Shown: positions 13,001 to 24,588, counted from the stretch's first letter. The stretch is DNA of 64,000 nt from Branchiostoma floridae (GCF_000003815.2 NC_049979.1:28638249-28702248); one strand, 5' to 3'. Program-made: numbers and translations. Notes: a model not told the origin generated them from the sequence alone.

Positions 13001-15447
13001 CCCTGGTCCTGTAAAACTTTGTAAATATTCATGGTGTGGAATTGGATACTTCTAATGGTTTCTAAATAATGATAACAGCATTCTACCATTATTTACCATT
13101 TTCTACCATTTTTTGTAAATAGTTCAGTGGGCTGGGAAGATAGCAATTCACACATCCTTGCAAAGTATGGTTGGGTGTCATGCAACAATGGCCCACCACA
13201 AAGGATCCACCAGTGCCCAGCAGTGAAATCTAAAAATATACAGATGCAACAATACGGCTTACTTTTATGGGGGCAATAAACTAATTTTACCATTTGGCAA
13301 AGTTTACAAATAATTGTAAATATTTGTAAATGTGAAATAATCCCACAGAGGTTTCACAATTATTGTAAATAAAGATATTTTTGTACAGTTAATTTCAAAA
13401 TGTTTCTAAAATATTCAAAGGAATTCAAATAGATGAGTATTTCCTTAGTCAATGTTTTGAAAAGAATTTAATTATTGTGGCTCAGATATTCTTTTAATCA
13501 AAATAATTTAGACTGATTACAAATATCACCTAAAAACCCTCATGGTGACTTGGAATGGACTCTAGGCGGCGCTTTTGCGACGAGAGCTCAATCCCAAACG
13601 TGGCAAAGTTTGTATCCCCCCTCGTCCCGGTGTGACAGCGATCTCGCCCCCCGTGATCTCGCCCCCCCGGGGGCGAAATCACTAGCGATCTCGCCCCCCC
13701 GGGGCGATATCACTAGCGATCTCGCCCTCCCCGGCTAGTGATCTCGCCCCCCTACCTCGCCCCCCTTTAGCGATTTCGCCCCCCCCCCAAAAACGGGTTT
13801 ACATGACATTTTAGAAGTTGATTGGTATGAATCACAAAATGTAGTTTCAGAATGATATAAGTACACGAGTTTGATACATAACTCCATTCATAGTATCAAT
13901 ATTAACGTAATTACATGGTAATAAGATAGTTGAACTTGTTTCAGACAAGGAGGGTTTGGTCCCTTATATTCCCATTATTGCATATACCTGAGTCTTGACA
14001 TAAGGTGTATTTCATTGTATTCACCTATCCTCAAGCAACCTATATATCTCCAATATGAAGTCTCTACCATGAAGTGACCACAAAATAACTATGTAATGTC
14101 TTTATTAATTATGCAAATATTAGGTATTAATTAGAATAACGCACATTTTGGTATATGCACCTGGCCAAGGGATATCTTCACCTCCAACATGACTGTTTTT
14201 TCTAGATTTAGGAACATTTTACCCGTGTTTCTTAAGACAGGTACTTTACCAGTGTTTGTGTAGCATTTAGCAACAGCTATATCAACTTGCACGTAGATAG
14301 TGAATATAATGAGAAACTATTATTCACGTACGTTTGTTAGTGCTTTGGAAATGTTTCCAGCACAAGAAAGAAAACACTGACAAATTGAAAACATATAGCC
14401 GACGTATTCCGTACCATAGACGGTGTTGATTCATACGTTCGCAGTAGCACTGTTTTTATGCCACCTCAGCTGAAAAAATTGTCTTTTTCATTTCAATGTC
14501 ATGTTTGCACCGAACAATATAGTATCGACTTTCGAGGTATGACATCTTACGGTACGGTAAGAAGGTGCCATATAGGTACCAGGTAACACACCATATACGT
14601 TACTCCCCAGGTGCAGTATAGTACCAGGTAGCGCACCTGTAATATGTAGTAACCAGCTGCTCTTGGGGGGGGGGCGAAAACGCTAAAGGGGGGCGAAAAC
14701 GCTAGTGATCTCGCCCCCCGGGGGGGCGAGATCGCCGGGGGGGGGGGGCGAGATCGCTTCACACCGGCTCAAACCTGATGAAATTATTTCGTACCTGTAA
14801 GTAGTGTTTTTCCACCAAAACAGTAGTATTGGGCACTGTGAGGGCAATATTGTAACGTTAGTTCACCTGCAATGGAAAACTTGCAATGGTTATAGGTTAT
14901 TACTTGGATAAAGGTAGGCAAGCGTTATTTCTAGAAAGGATAGGCTGTAAGGCTCAAAGTCTTTATTCTATACTTGACTCAGGACTTCAGATTCCAGACA
15001 TTTCTGCTGACGTCAGCCACCAGCATTCTGTACAACTGCGCACGCGTGCCGACCTGTCGCCATCACCTCCGCCACGATGACAAGCTTTCCGTTTTACGCA
15101 TGCGCCACATCCTCGACGGAGATGACGTAACCATTGTGCGTGACGTCATCCTAACGCTTGTGCACATCAGTGACGGTGAAGGTGGTTTCGACGTTGACGT
15201 CCCTCCTGTTAGAGAAGACGTCATACAAGACTTTCTTACCACTATCGAGACATCACTTGAAGAAATCTCACCGGAATACTCACAGAGAGAGATGCTGCTT
15301 GGGGTGAAGTTCTTGGTTCAAAAAGAAGAAAATAGAGAGAAGATCATTAGCCAAAAAGGGGTAGGGTTGATAGAGAAAATACTGGAGGGTAGTCAGGAAG
15401 ATGTGTCAGAGATAGCAGCCAATGTCATGTGGATTTTGCTGCAGTAG
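7027..15447 (+). CDS. UIM / nucleotidyltransferase / TPR-array protein with ARM-like C-terminus (~2,007 aa)
   Basis: Three exons are proposed: 7027-12127, 12282-12739 and 14983-15447 (the last could start at 14998, also in phase), summing to 2,008 codons with stop. ATG 7027 follows an in-frame TTG and has G at -3 and +4. An acidic, Ser-rich N-terminus holds a UIM-like helix (residues ~142-157, EEEALAYAIQLSLL). A short TPR-like region precedes a nucleotidyltransferase core at ~400-430: G410-S411, then D422-I-E424, the pattern hG-S...[DE]h[DE] of GlnD/DUF294-type NTases. A helical segment (~560-680) like that following DUF294 NTases comes next. About 25 TPR units of kinesin-light-chain style fill ~730-1670, for example ESLSNLGNVYGESD. 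The C-terminus is helical and ARM-like. Function is unknown; a signalling or immune sensor role is only a guess. The reading frame continuing to 12297 is intron read-through. Confidence 0.85.
12534..12553 (+). promoter_or_regulatory. Two CRE palindromes inside coding exon 2
   Basis: TGACGTCA occurs twice, 12534-12541 and 12546-12553, within the coding sequence for TTVTSSVTSS. CREB/ATF proteins bind this octamer; whether it acts here is unknown and coding repetition may suffice to explain it. Confidence 0.3.
12864..13565. mobile_element. ~700-bp TIR element in NTase-TPR intron 2
   Basis: Inverted ends TAGAGTCCATTCCAAG and CTTGGAATGGACTCTA. The body is AT-rich without coding capacity. A second, truncated copy lies at 6405-6580. 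Confidence 0.75.
13627..14767. mobile_element. C-rich composite-TIR element
   Basis: Outer ends CCGGTGTGACAGCGATCTCG and CGAGATCGCTTCACACCGG are inverted. Inside each end the subunit (TAG)CGATCTCGCCCCCC recurs four to seven times in alternating orientation, so each terminus is a tandem, partly palindromic block. The ~870-bp interior is AT-rich and non-coding. It fills the rest of NTase-TPR intron 2. Confidence 0.75.
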
Positions 15448-15854
15448 TCATATCAAACATGGCAACTAGTCCATAAACTGGCACCACGGTTCATGAAAAA
15501 AATATTCTTTTCAGAAGCAAACAGTTTTATTATACTGCTTAATCATTGTGACGTTCTGTAATTACAATATACTGCCATATTTCCTTTCGGCGGCTCTTCA
15601 CATTTTCCTTCAGCCACTGCGTTGTGTTTCGAAATGGTTGCCACCTTTGATATGACGTCACTTACATGCTTAATTGCAACAAACCCTCGCGTCTGAAAAA
15701 AAATATTTTTGTTGGTGCAATGTTCGATGTCAGGAGAGAGGCGTATATTTGGTGCAAATGCGAACGTGTATGTTGATTGAGGAATACTATCTTGGTTGTG
15801 GAATATAAACAGAAAATGTTGTACTTTGGCTGCATACGCCCTTTAAGAAACAGT

Positions 15855-16115
15855 AAAAGTTATTAGTTTGATTTGTAGGCTCTGAAATATGTGAAGGACT
15901 GTCCCTGAAATGTTGTTTATCAGCAATATTATTCTATCATTCAAGGAGCGGTGACAGTTTGAATTCTATAGGCTCTGAAATATGTGAAGGACTGTCCCTG
16001 AAATGTGGTTTATTCTAGCAATATCATTCTATTATTCAATGAGCAGTGACAGTTATTAGTTTGAATTCCAGCCTCTCAGACATGTGAAGGACTGTCCCTG
16101 AAATGCGGTCTAGCA
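15855..16115 (+). repeat. Three-unit tandem repeat, 93-100 bp period
   Basis: GTGAAGGACTGTCCCTGAAA recurs at ~15892, ~15985 and ~16084 with similar sequence between (TTATTAGTTTGAATTC, CAATATCATTCTAT). It follows the NTase-TPR stop by ~400 bases and may lie in the 3' UTR. Confidence 0.85.
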
Positions 16116-16299
16116 AAGGTTATGATCGGTCGTGTGGCTTATGCATTGTTGTGGTGCAGAAGTGTAAGTTTGGCAAAACAGAGGAAGCCAACATCTTGAA
16201 TTTCCTTAAAGTTTGTGCAAATGCAAATCATGTTTCTCCCTCCGTGTTTAAGCGTACTTATTAACAACATTGGAAGAGGAGATACTGTTTTTGAAAGGT

Positions 16300-16450
16300 G
16301 TGGCGTCGGGCGTGGCGTAACTGGTAGAGCAATCGACTCGGAATCTATAGGTCCTGAGTTCGATCCCCGCCGTGCCCCCGACGTTGTGCCCTTGGGAAAG
16401 GCACTTTACATGACCTTCCTCACGTCACCCAGGTGTAAAAATGGGTTTCT
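16300..16450 (+). mobile_element. tRNA-derived SINE (head portion)
   Basis: A pol III box A-like TGGCGTAACTGG and box B-like GAGTTCGATCCCC mark the tRNA part, followed by the family core GTGCCCTTGGGAAAGGCACT. Same core as the full-length copy at 37635. Not a functional tRNA: cloverleaf stems are degenerate. Confidence 0.8.
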
Positions 16451-16889
16451 GAATTCGGTCGGGGATGTAAAAGACTACCTTTACCTTCTGTCTGTGCTGT
16501 GTAATGTTGATATAAATTACAAAATTTGAGTGCAGAGCCACATTGTCGTCGTCTTCCCAAAAGCAAATTAGAAAAAAAGCGATTAAACATAACAGCTCAG
16601 ACACTGAGATCATATGTTATTGATTAAAGTACGCACTTTTTAAAATCCTAAAGGTGCTTGCAGTTGTTTGCAAGTCAGGGTAATATCAAATTACATGTAT
16701 TTGAGGTTATTTCTCAGATAAATGGTAAGAGGACCTCAAAGATAATGCTCCCATGTTATATTGTACAGCATTAGACTAGTTCTATTAATAAAATATAGAT
16801 ATTAAAGGTACCCACCACACTGCCAAATTTCAACAATTCTGTAACTTTGGTAGACAATTCACGTCAAGTTTGCAAAGACGAAGAAAGCA

Positions 16890-17400
16890 AGCATTTTTAC
16901 ACATTGAAGCAAGGACGTCCGATTCTGTACAAGCAACTACAACAGGGATTTTTGTGTTTCCAAAATGAAAACAGATTTGCAGTGGATGTCACTTGAAGAT
17001 AGAAGGAAAATGTCCAGACTTTCCATGATGTACAAAATGACCAATAAACTGGTGGACGTACCAAATGATAAGTATCTAATACCAGCTTAAAAAAAGAACA
17101 AGAAACAGTCATGCCTTAAAATACCAGAGTTACCAACCTAGGATTGATGTGTTCAAAAATTCGTACTTTCCCAGAACTATAATCGTAGAGTGGAATATGT
17201 ACCAAGTACAGTAGGGGCATCTTCTCTGGATAGTTTTAAAGAACGCTTACAGATAGATGTGCAAACGTTAGGTGTGACGGGTCGTTCGGTGTAATATAAC
17301 CAGCTGCTGCAGCGCCGTGTGCCTGCGAAGCTGGTGTGTTACGCCGAATGGCGGGTATACCTGCTACATACATACAGATACAGAAGGACAGTTTAATGAA
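16890..17400 (+). mobile_element. 3' end of a non-LTR retrotransposon (CR1/L2-like), decayed
   Basis: Frame-broken translation gives LQWMSLEDRRKMSRLSMMYK, then TNKLVDVPNDKYLIPA, KYQSY, FKNSYFPRTI..VEWN and LDSFKERL, typical of the C-terminus after the reverse transcriptase. A 3' region with GCGCCGTGTGCCTGCGAAGC follows. Stops and shifts show it is dead. Confidence 0.75.
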
Positions 17401-18605
17401 GTCCTTGATTTGGGCAAAATTGCCCACTCAGGAAAAGGAGGAGAAAACACCATCAATTGGAATTTATCTGGCGCAAAATTTGCTCACGATCTGTAAAGAA
17501 AGGGTGAGTACTTTAATTGAGTTTTCCTACTTCACGTTTCAGTCCCGCAGACTGTATATGTCATAGTCCATGAATATCTGTAGGTCAGGGATGTACACAT
17601 GTACATAATCAAAACAAAAATACATTTTTGTCAAACAGTGTTCATTGCTATGTCATGAGTTATAAAAGTCGTTTAATCTTATTACCTGATGGCAAGAATC
17701 AAGAGATATATAGTAGAAGTATTGTTCTGATGGTTCAATTTAAAATAAAATTTGTATATAACATGTCCATTTGAGTTAACAGAATTGAAGGGCGAATTGT
17801 TTTCCATCTGAGTGACACTGCTCTCTTCACATGACAGTTTCCTAACATCTGCTTGGAGATTGGGCTAGATAGTACTCCTGATGTGCAGACGTCACGTTGC
17901 CATGGCAACTGGGGAAGCCTTGTCCCACAAGATGGGACAGTTAAGAATATCTACCAATTTGAAACAAAAACTCCAGTACTTAATAAAGAAAGCCATTAAC
18001 GCTATTATTATTGTAGCTATGACTGTTTCATGGATCCGTGGTAGCAATATTATATTCTGTTTAGAAAACCATCCATGTGAGGGGATGTTAACCATAATAT
18101 ATGTGTTCCGTGTATGTAATATGTATCAGTTATCCAATCTCTGAGTGCACATAGATCATATTGCTCAAGCTATACAATTTGCAGTATTGTGATTTTTCTC
18201 AGCATGAATTCAATATTTCAATGATAAGGACATTGATATGAGTGGCAGCAAAATATGTGTTTTATTCAATCTGCCCTTGCTGGTAATGAAAGTTTGCAGT
18301 GTATCCATGGTATGAGACTCATCGTGATTGAAGCATTGAAATCCTTTCTATTGTACACGTCAACTCATGTTTAAGCTTATTATGAGCGGTGTTGTCCATG
18401 GTAACAGCCCACGTAAGCAAACGCAAACGCCTTTTCTTTGATATTCGACGGTCTCGCACGGAGCCATTCCCAGCGCAATCAAGTGCAACCGCATCATCGC
18501 TGGGCACCGCCGTCTAGTCCAGCCACAAACTGTGTCCAGAGTCGTCCACAAGTCGGGAATCTCACAACCTGCCTCAGACCGCAGACGACCAGAATCAGCT
18601 CCACC
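17401..18605. other. Gene-less AT-rich stretch upstream of the GPCR
   Basis: No exon, RNA or repeat was recognised here. The GPCR frame is open from 18438 and the 5' UTR or promoter of that gene should lie in the last few hundred bases; no TATA box stands out. Confidence 0.4.
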
Positions 18606-19796
18606 ATGTTCAACAACAGCTCCGACCCATGGATGCTCACTGTTCCGAAGTTTGTAACCTTACTCTCCTGCTTCAAGTGGCATCTACAGAACAATACCGC
18701 ATCCATCGCAAGAGCCGACGAAGCCTGCTCCGCGCACGAGGACCTTGTGAGACTGGGAACAGGAACTGACATCGTCTTCTGGCTGATAGGACTTCTCATA
18801 ATCATCAGTAATGCTGCTGTGATCTTGGGAATCGTCGGTACAAAAGAACTGCGAAAACCTATCTACTTCTTCCTGGCGAATCTTGCAATGGCGGATGTTT
18901 TTGCAGGCATTGGACTTCTGTATCGAACAGTAGGCCATGTTGGACACGATTTATTGTACAACTTTGTCTTGACATATGTCAACTTAATCGTATTTACTCA
19001 GATGATTTCAGCATCAGCGCTATCTCTGTTGTCTGTAAATAGCTATGTTGGTGTGAAACACCCAATATATTTCCACATCCATGCTAACAGTGCTAAACTG
19101 CGTGCAGGTGTAACTATGGCTGTTTCGTGGGTCGTTTTCTCACTGCTTGCCTTCTCACCCAGTATGGGCTGGAACTGTGTCTATATGCAGACCCTGACCA
19201 CTGGAGACTGTAATTATTACTATCCCCAGGCTTTTGTCATCATTTGTGTATCTATATTGTTGTTGATGTGCACAGTTATGTTGTTCACAAACATAAGTGT
19301 TTATGTAGCAATCAGAGACCGAGAAAAGAGAAGGCTTGAACAGGCAGGGGTCCCCCCGGGGGCACCAGGAGAAAATGGTCCTGTACAAAATGTAGAGGGG
19401 GGTGACCAGCCAAACAATGCTGCACAAGAGGAGGCACAGAGGAAATATGAAGAAAGGGTGTACAAGTCCAGGACTGTCATGATTCATGTAGTAGTGTCAT
19501 TTGTGTTCTGGTTGTTACCCATCCTACTGTTGGCAGTGTGCAGGAGTCGCCCAGATATGTGCCCTAGCAATATTGCACCGGTAACACTTTCATCCTTTTC
19601 CCTTAACTCGCTCATTAACCCATTGGCAACCCTCCGCACAGCGGAGTTAAGAAATGCAATCTGGGAAAAACTGACAGGCATCCATCAGACACTTGTCACC
19701 GTGATACGGGGAAACCGTGTGGACCCACAGGAAGACCAAGCTGGAACAGAAGATGTCTCGAATCCACAGGAGGGTCCTGCGCATGGAGATGCATAA
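18606..19796 (+). CDS. Class A GPCR, EDG (LPA/S1P receptor)-like, single-exon
   Basis: The 396-aa receptor starts at ATG 18606 (CCACCATG context); the frame is open 56 codons further up but that part lacks receptor features. The N-terminus has N-glycosylation sequons at N3/N4 and N29. TM1 begins near residue 56 and carries SNAAVI; TM2 has NLAMADVFAG (D2.50 position). The TM4/ECL2 motif SPSMGWNC resembles the GWNC signature of sphingosine-1-phosphate and lysophosphatidate receptors. TM6 reads FVFWLLP in place of CWxP. Two signature motifs are changed: the DRY site at the end of TM3 reads NSY, and NPxxY in TM7 reads NPLAT. A ~50-residue Pro/Gly/Glu-rich third cytoplasmic loop precedes TM6. Coding sequence is intronless. 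An ATTAAA at 20302 could serve as poly(A) signal. The ligand cannot be read from sequence. Confidence 0.85.
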   Translation: MFNNSSDPWMLTVPKFVTLLSCFKWHLQNNTASIARADEACSAHEDLVRLGTGTDIVFWLIGLLIIISNAAVILGIVGTKELRKPIYFFLANLAMADVFAGIGLLYRTVGHVGHDLLYNFVLTYVNLIVFTQMISASALSLLSVNSYVGVKHPIYFHIHANSAKLRAGVTMAVSWVVFSLLAFSPSMGWNCVYMQTLTTGDCNYYYPQAFVIICVSILLLMCTVMLFTNISVYVAIRDREKRRLEQAGVPPGAPGENGPVQNVEGGDQPNNAAQEEAQRKYEERVYKSRTVMIHVVVSFVFWLLPILLLAVCRSRPDMCPSNIAPVTLSSFSLNSLINPLATLRTAELRNAIWEKLTGIHQTLVTVIRGNRVDPQEDQAGTEDVSNPQEGPAHGDA

Positions 19797-20854
19797 ATAT
19801 CCAACGAGTGACTGTCTCCAGATGGGTCTCTAGTGTGAATCTCAAAATGTAAAAATATCCATAGTTACCAAAGGATGAAATGTTCCAAAATACATTTAGC
19901 CAACAATGGTGGATATATAAACTGAAGTGCATGGGTTTAGCTAAAAACTCTTCACGGGAAAAGAAGCAAAATTGTATGTATAGCACCATGTGCGTCAATG
20001 GTAAGCACTGTCTAACATTGAATTTCGTGATTTTATTGTTACAGTAGTGAGTCAGACAAAATTTAAACATGGAAAATCAGGTCTCCTTGCCCTTTTATGT
20101 GTGGTACAGTAGGAAGTTTGTAATAGTCCTTCACACACATGTATCACCAAAAATGTGTTGCCATACTGGAAACACAAATTAGAATAGATACCGAATCAGT
20201 GTGTAGAGTTGTGTAAGATAGATTTATTACACTGTGCGCTGAATATAATTGTTGCATACAATATGTAGAAGATGTTGTGAAGATGTTTGCACCTGTGAGA
20301 CATTAAAGATAGCGACTTACGCAATCTGAAAAATATGATATTACTTGTCTTCACTGATATCATAGTTGTGATCAAATTGAATACTCAAAAAGGTGTATCA
20401 TAGCAAAGTTTATTCCATAAGCCCAAGTTACAAGTTTGGCAGGTTGTAATATTGTTTTGACACAGCCTGTTTACATTGTAGTGTTAGGCTGTTTTAACTC
20501 CTTGGAAGAATAGCATCCTCTTCATGTGATCGGATAGAAAACAGATTTATACCCAATTATGAATTGATAATCCTGGGTACCAGACCAGCTGTGCAGGTGG
20601 CCGGTTTCTGCGGCAACGAAGCTAGTCTGCCTGCCTGCCAATCAAATTAGTGCTCCAGGGAGTTCAGTCCAGACGATGCTTTCGCTGCCCATCGGCAAGC
20701 GATAAATGAGATCTAGAGCCAGCTGGGTCGGCGGGTGGATGTATAAATTGCGGGGGCGCGTGTGGCGGGGGGATCGGCTCGAATCAGTCTGGTTTCGCGG
20801 GGTATGAATTCATATGAAAAAGAGCTGCAGATAATTTTAGATATCTGTTGTCCA
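19797..20854. other. GPCR 3' flank
   Basis: Contains a possible ATTAAA poly(A) signal at 20302-20307. Beyond it, GGGTACCAGAC-like sequence at 20575 recalls MITE ends. No gene seen. Confidence 0.35.
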
Positions 20855-21639
20855 ATGGACCCTTCCAGCCGAACGCGATATCGAACAAATAGAACCCCCT
20901 ATTCTATTTCGAATACTCGGTCAAAAATAGCCCTAGTGAGACAGGAATGGGCAAAGAAAAATACTATGCCTTTTTTGTTGAAGACTATTCCGACCGAGTA
21001 CAGTTGTTTTGGGAAGGGTAGGCGCTACATAGCATTACTTTCTTCCTGGACGGGATGCACATGTAAAGCAATGTTCGTAGAAGAGACGGGACTCTGCACT
21101 GGCGGACTTTGTAGTAGCGTCTTATATTTGGCACGTGGTACAAGCTCCCTCTCTGCGAGTGACCGAGCTACTTTCTTCTTAATTTGGTTTTTCTCCTGTG
21201 TATGTATGCATATGCCATGCATGCAACAAACGCGGTAGAAAACTTGTAATATATATAAGTACCCAACTTTACACCTGCATCGACCGCATGTCAGAAACCG
21301 GGCACTCCTGCCCACCAACAAGGTAATATTATGGAGCGCCTCCCGCTTCCGCTTTGACTGAAATTATAGCGTCCTTACCGCAACTATATACGTCTCCTCC
21401 TCAAATCGACTGTACCCAGTGGATATAGCCTTCCACAAAGAATTCATAGCATTTTTCTTTCGCCCGTTCTGAGAGGATTTTAGGCCCCAAAAGCTAAACC
21501 GAAGTCAGACGGTATCCTCAGCTTAATAGCGGCGACGGCCATGTTTTTGCAACTCGCGCCGTTTTTGACCGAGGTTTTGAAATAGAACCCGAGATCGAAC
21601 AGGGGGCGGGGCTTATGGTGTTCGGCTGGAAGGGTCCAT
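20855..21639. mobile_element. 785-bp TIR element
   Basis: ATGGACCCTTCCAGCCGAAC and its complement GTTCGGCTGGAAGGGTCCAT form the ends, with further subterminal matches (ATCGAACA, TTCTATTTC). A long frame at 20762-21238 crosses the border and is not a gene. No transposase motif found. Confidence 0.75.
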
Positions 21640-23105
21640 TAGAAACAAAGTAAGACCTATTGAAAACAAACTTTTAGGCCAGAAATTCTGACTTGAATTA
21701 TAAATAAATTCTTGAAAGTGAAAATCTATTTAGAAATACTTTCTAACTTAAGAAAATTAGGGTGCCCCTTACTATGTGAATTTTCATGCCATGAAGAACC
21801 TTTAATTTATCTTCTTATTCATTCTTGAAATCCTTAATGTAAGAAAATTCGTCCACGAGTCAATAAAAAGTAGGGAAAAAGTAATTTTGGTAGTATTGGC
21901 CCCATAATAAATATGGGCACAAACAGCACCTGACATAACTGTCAAACATCACATCTAGGAATAAAACGGTTGTTCAATGATGCAATGTTTTCAATTTCTC
22001 ACTCAATATAAGTTGAGAATTCAAGTTTTCCGACGGCTGAGCAGACAAGTCACGTGTCCCCCCTCTGACCCCATTTACCCTCTGACCTTTCCCCCATCTC
22101 CCATGTAGGTCATTCGTGGCTTCTTCGTGACGGTGACCTCACTACCCTAACGGTGTGTGTACTTGTCTGTGAAATAGTCGGAAAACATAGTTCTCTTCGG
22201 AGCTTGCGAAGATGAGAAAATTGCCTTCTCAGTCATTTTGATAGACAATCGTGCGGCAGTTTCAAAAATTACAAAACGCCCAAGTGCACACCTTAGATAC
22301 CAACGTGCACGTATTTAATCAAGTCTTTACGTCCTGTTGTTCCAACCTATTTTAGTTCCGGTCCAAGGTACTCGTGCGTTCTTCTTACGCGCCTTCGTGC
22401 CGGCACCCACCCGGCACTGCCTAAATTATAGTTTATCTGTGCGTAACTTTTAACAATCTTTTCTGTAGCTTCGGGTGCCGATGCGAAATCATTTCCCACT
22501 TCCTATTGCACTGGCCTAACTATATTAACCAACGTTTACTTTTGTTTGATAGATATAAAAAATGAATATTATAACTTATCAGAAATAGATACTTTACATT
22601 TGTTGATTAGGGGTTTGCCTCTACTTTTCTCTACAGATAGTGCTCAGGTATTGCATATATCCCAGTTGCATTTGTTAGAAACAAAAACGCTTTTCATAAT
22701 TGATAGGTTTTCTGTTGTTAAAATATTAATACCGTAAACTTTTCCGGGCATTAATTATCTTTGCATTATCTATTTATCCATATCTCCCCTGTTATGTATA
22801 CTTATAATGACGCTTCCAGTACTGTTGTGTTTGTCATTGGCTGTATTTTGTTAGTGGTGCCGTGAACATAAGCTTTCAGCTTGAGTACGGCACCACTGTG
22901 TGTGTATTTTGCATTTTCTTTATTAAAAACGTGCAACGTGACAGGAAATAATCAGTGCGTAACGTTTTATTGTGATAATTGAAATGAACAATCATATCAG
23001 TCCTCACAGACAATTTCACTGACGTAACTATGAATAACAAAGAAACAATGGCTGCCTTTCGTCAATGATGAACACAACTTTCATTTCGGCATGGACGAGT
23101 ATGTA
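21640..23105. other. Gene-less stretch with one strong hairpin
   Basis: AGTGGTGCCGT at 22853 pairs with ACGGCACCACT ending at 22897; AAGCT/AGCTT extend the stem around a three-base loop. Otherwise nothing recognised. Confidence 0.4.
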
Positions 23106-23405
23106 CTTTTCTCACGCGGCGGCCATGATAGATCTAAAACGAGTTCAATGAGGCAAACAAGAGACTGTCCATCATAATTAGCAGTTCAACCAATGATAGC
23201 ACAGGAATTAGAAATTCGGCCAATAAAAGAATTGCTACATGTTTTGGTGCATAACTCTAGTTATAATATTTATTATTTGATCTTATATTGTGAAAATTTG
23301 TGTGGTTTGAGGGAAAACTAAACGGGAGCTGATGTTAGAAATAAGTTTTGTATGTTTGCCTCATTGACCTCTTCGATCTATCATGGCCGCCGCGTGAGAA
23401 AGTTG
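23106..23405. mobile_element. TA-flanked MITE carrying CCAAT module, copy 1
   Basis: Ends TTCTCACGCGGCGGCCATGA and TCATGGCCGCCGCGTGAGAA are perfect inverted repeats; TA lies outside both. The interior holds ATTAGCAGTTCAACCAATGA and TTCGGCCAATAAA. Copy 2 is at 60298. Confidence 0.88.
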
Positions 23406-23604
23406 TATATACGTCTTAGACCGTCGTGCGATTTTGACTTCTCAAGCAGGTTGTGACAGATCTAAACGCCAACAAAAATCTAAGATTATATTTTTTTTCC
23501 TTACAAGAATTTCGTACGACACACACACGACTACTCCAGAAAGTTCTCTCTCAATTTGCTAACGTAAGCAGATCGTATGTCGTACATATAGACCTTGACA
23601 CTTT

Positions 23605-23733
23605 CAGAAAACTAATAAGTGTGTTGTTATACAATAACATTGTCAATCAGAAAACTAATAAGTGTGTTGTTATACAATAACATTGTCAATCAGAAAACTG
23701 ATAAGTGTGTTGTTATATAATAACATTGTCAAT
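23605..23733 (+). repeat. 43-bp tandem repeat, three units
   Basis: Units start at 23605, 23648 and 23691 and differ at two positions in the last one. Each contains the imperfect palindrome TGTTGTTATACAATAACA. A single related unit precedes the second copy of the downstream duplication (~25165). Confidence 0.93.
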
Positions 23734-24588
23734 CTTTTTAACAGGTGTGCAACCTTTGTGCAAGAATTTACAATACAGTCACATTATTATTATGGCACAA
23801 ACAACATCGAATGAACTCTATTAAATTCTGGAAGGTTAACATGAACATAACTTAGCAGAAGGTACAGTCAAACCTGTATTAGCGGCCACATTTGCATAGG
23901 GGTCACCTGTCCATAGCGGTCACAATTTTTTTGTCGGTCCCTTGGATTTTTCCCATTGACCTAAGCATTAAGAAATAGTCTATAACATTCACCTGTCCAG
24001 CGCGGCCACGGCCAAACGATTTCCAGTCCCGTTAATACAAAAAACACTGCTTCTTGCGACCTTACAGCGGTCGTATGTCACCCTGCGCCGAGTTAAAAAT
24101 CGAAGTCTGCGAGGATTTTTTGAAGTTCCCAATAGGGTTATTTTGGCAGTAGCAGTAGTTACAAGTGCCTTGAACGTTAGCGCGCAAGTCTCTGTGGGCG
24201 AATTTACCAACATTCCGCATGGCAATATCAATCATTTTCGGTAGATTAGACTTTGCAGGGTCAGTTGAATTTTGAGACGATCGAGACAATGTTACTTGGT
24301 GAGAAAGAACAGTGGGTACTGAAAGTAATTGCTCGTGGTCAACTGATCAGCATTTTCTCTATAGTGGTGACCTCTCTACAGTGTCCACATTTCTCCAGTC
24401 CCCAGAGTGGCCGCTATAGACAGGTTTGACTGTATTGCTAAGGCAATCACGGTAGTACTTTGTCCTATGAATCACAATTGAATTCGTGCCAAGACGCCCG
24501 CCTACTCAATTTACGTCTCGATAGAAAAAAAACACAAACACATCCATTCCATTTCTACTCTCCATAAAGGCAAAACCTATGCACCAAC
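23705..24588 (+). repeat. Direct segmental duplication, copy A
   Basis: Aligns with 25170-26095 throughout, including flanks of the embedded TIR element: GCAAGAATTTACAATACAGT on the left and TCCATAAAGGCAAAACCTAT on the right. Copy A ends at the hAT-like MITE at 24589. Confidence 0.9.
23865..24432. mobile_element. TA-flanked TIR element (mariner/pogo-like), copy A
   Basis: CAGTCAAACCTGTATTAGCG and CGCTATAGACAGGTTTGACTG are inverted ends bounded by TA. A minus-strand frame through the middle (24062-24289) is shared with copy B. It does not show a recognisable transposase motif. Confidence 0.85.

Noticed and set aside
17881-18144. 87-aa frame upstream of the GPCR
   Set aside because: Composition and context are those of non-coding AT-rich DNA; no homology recognised.
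20762-21238. 158-aa frame
   Set aside because: It crosses the boundary of a TIR element, and shows no domain or splice context.
23609-23733. CRISPR-like array
   Set aside because: The 43-bp units abut with no spacers, and this is a eukaryotic genome.
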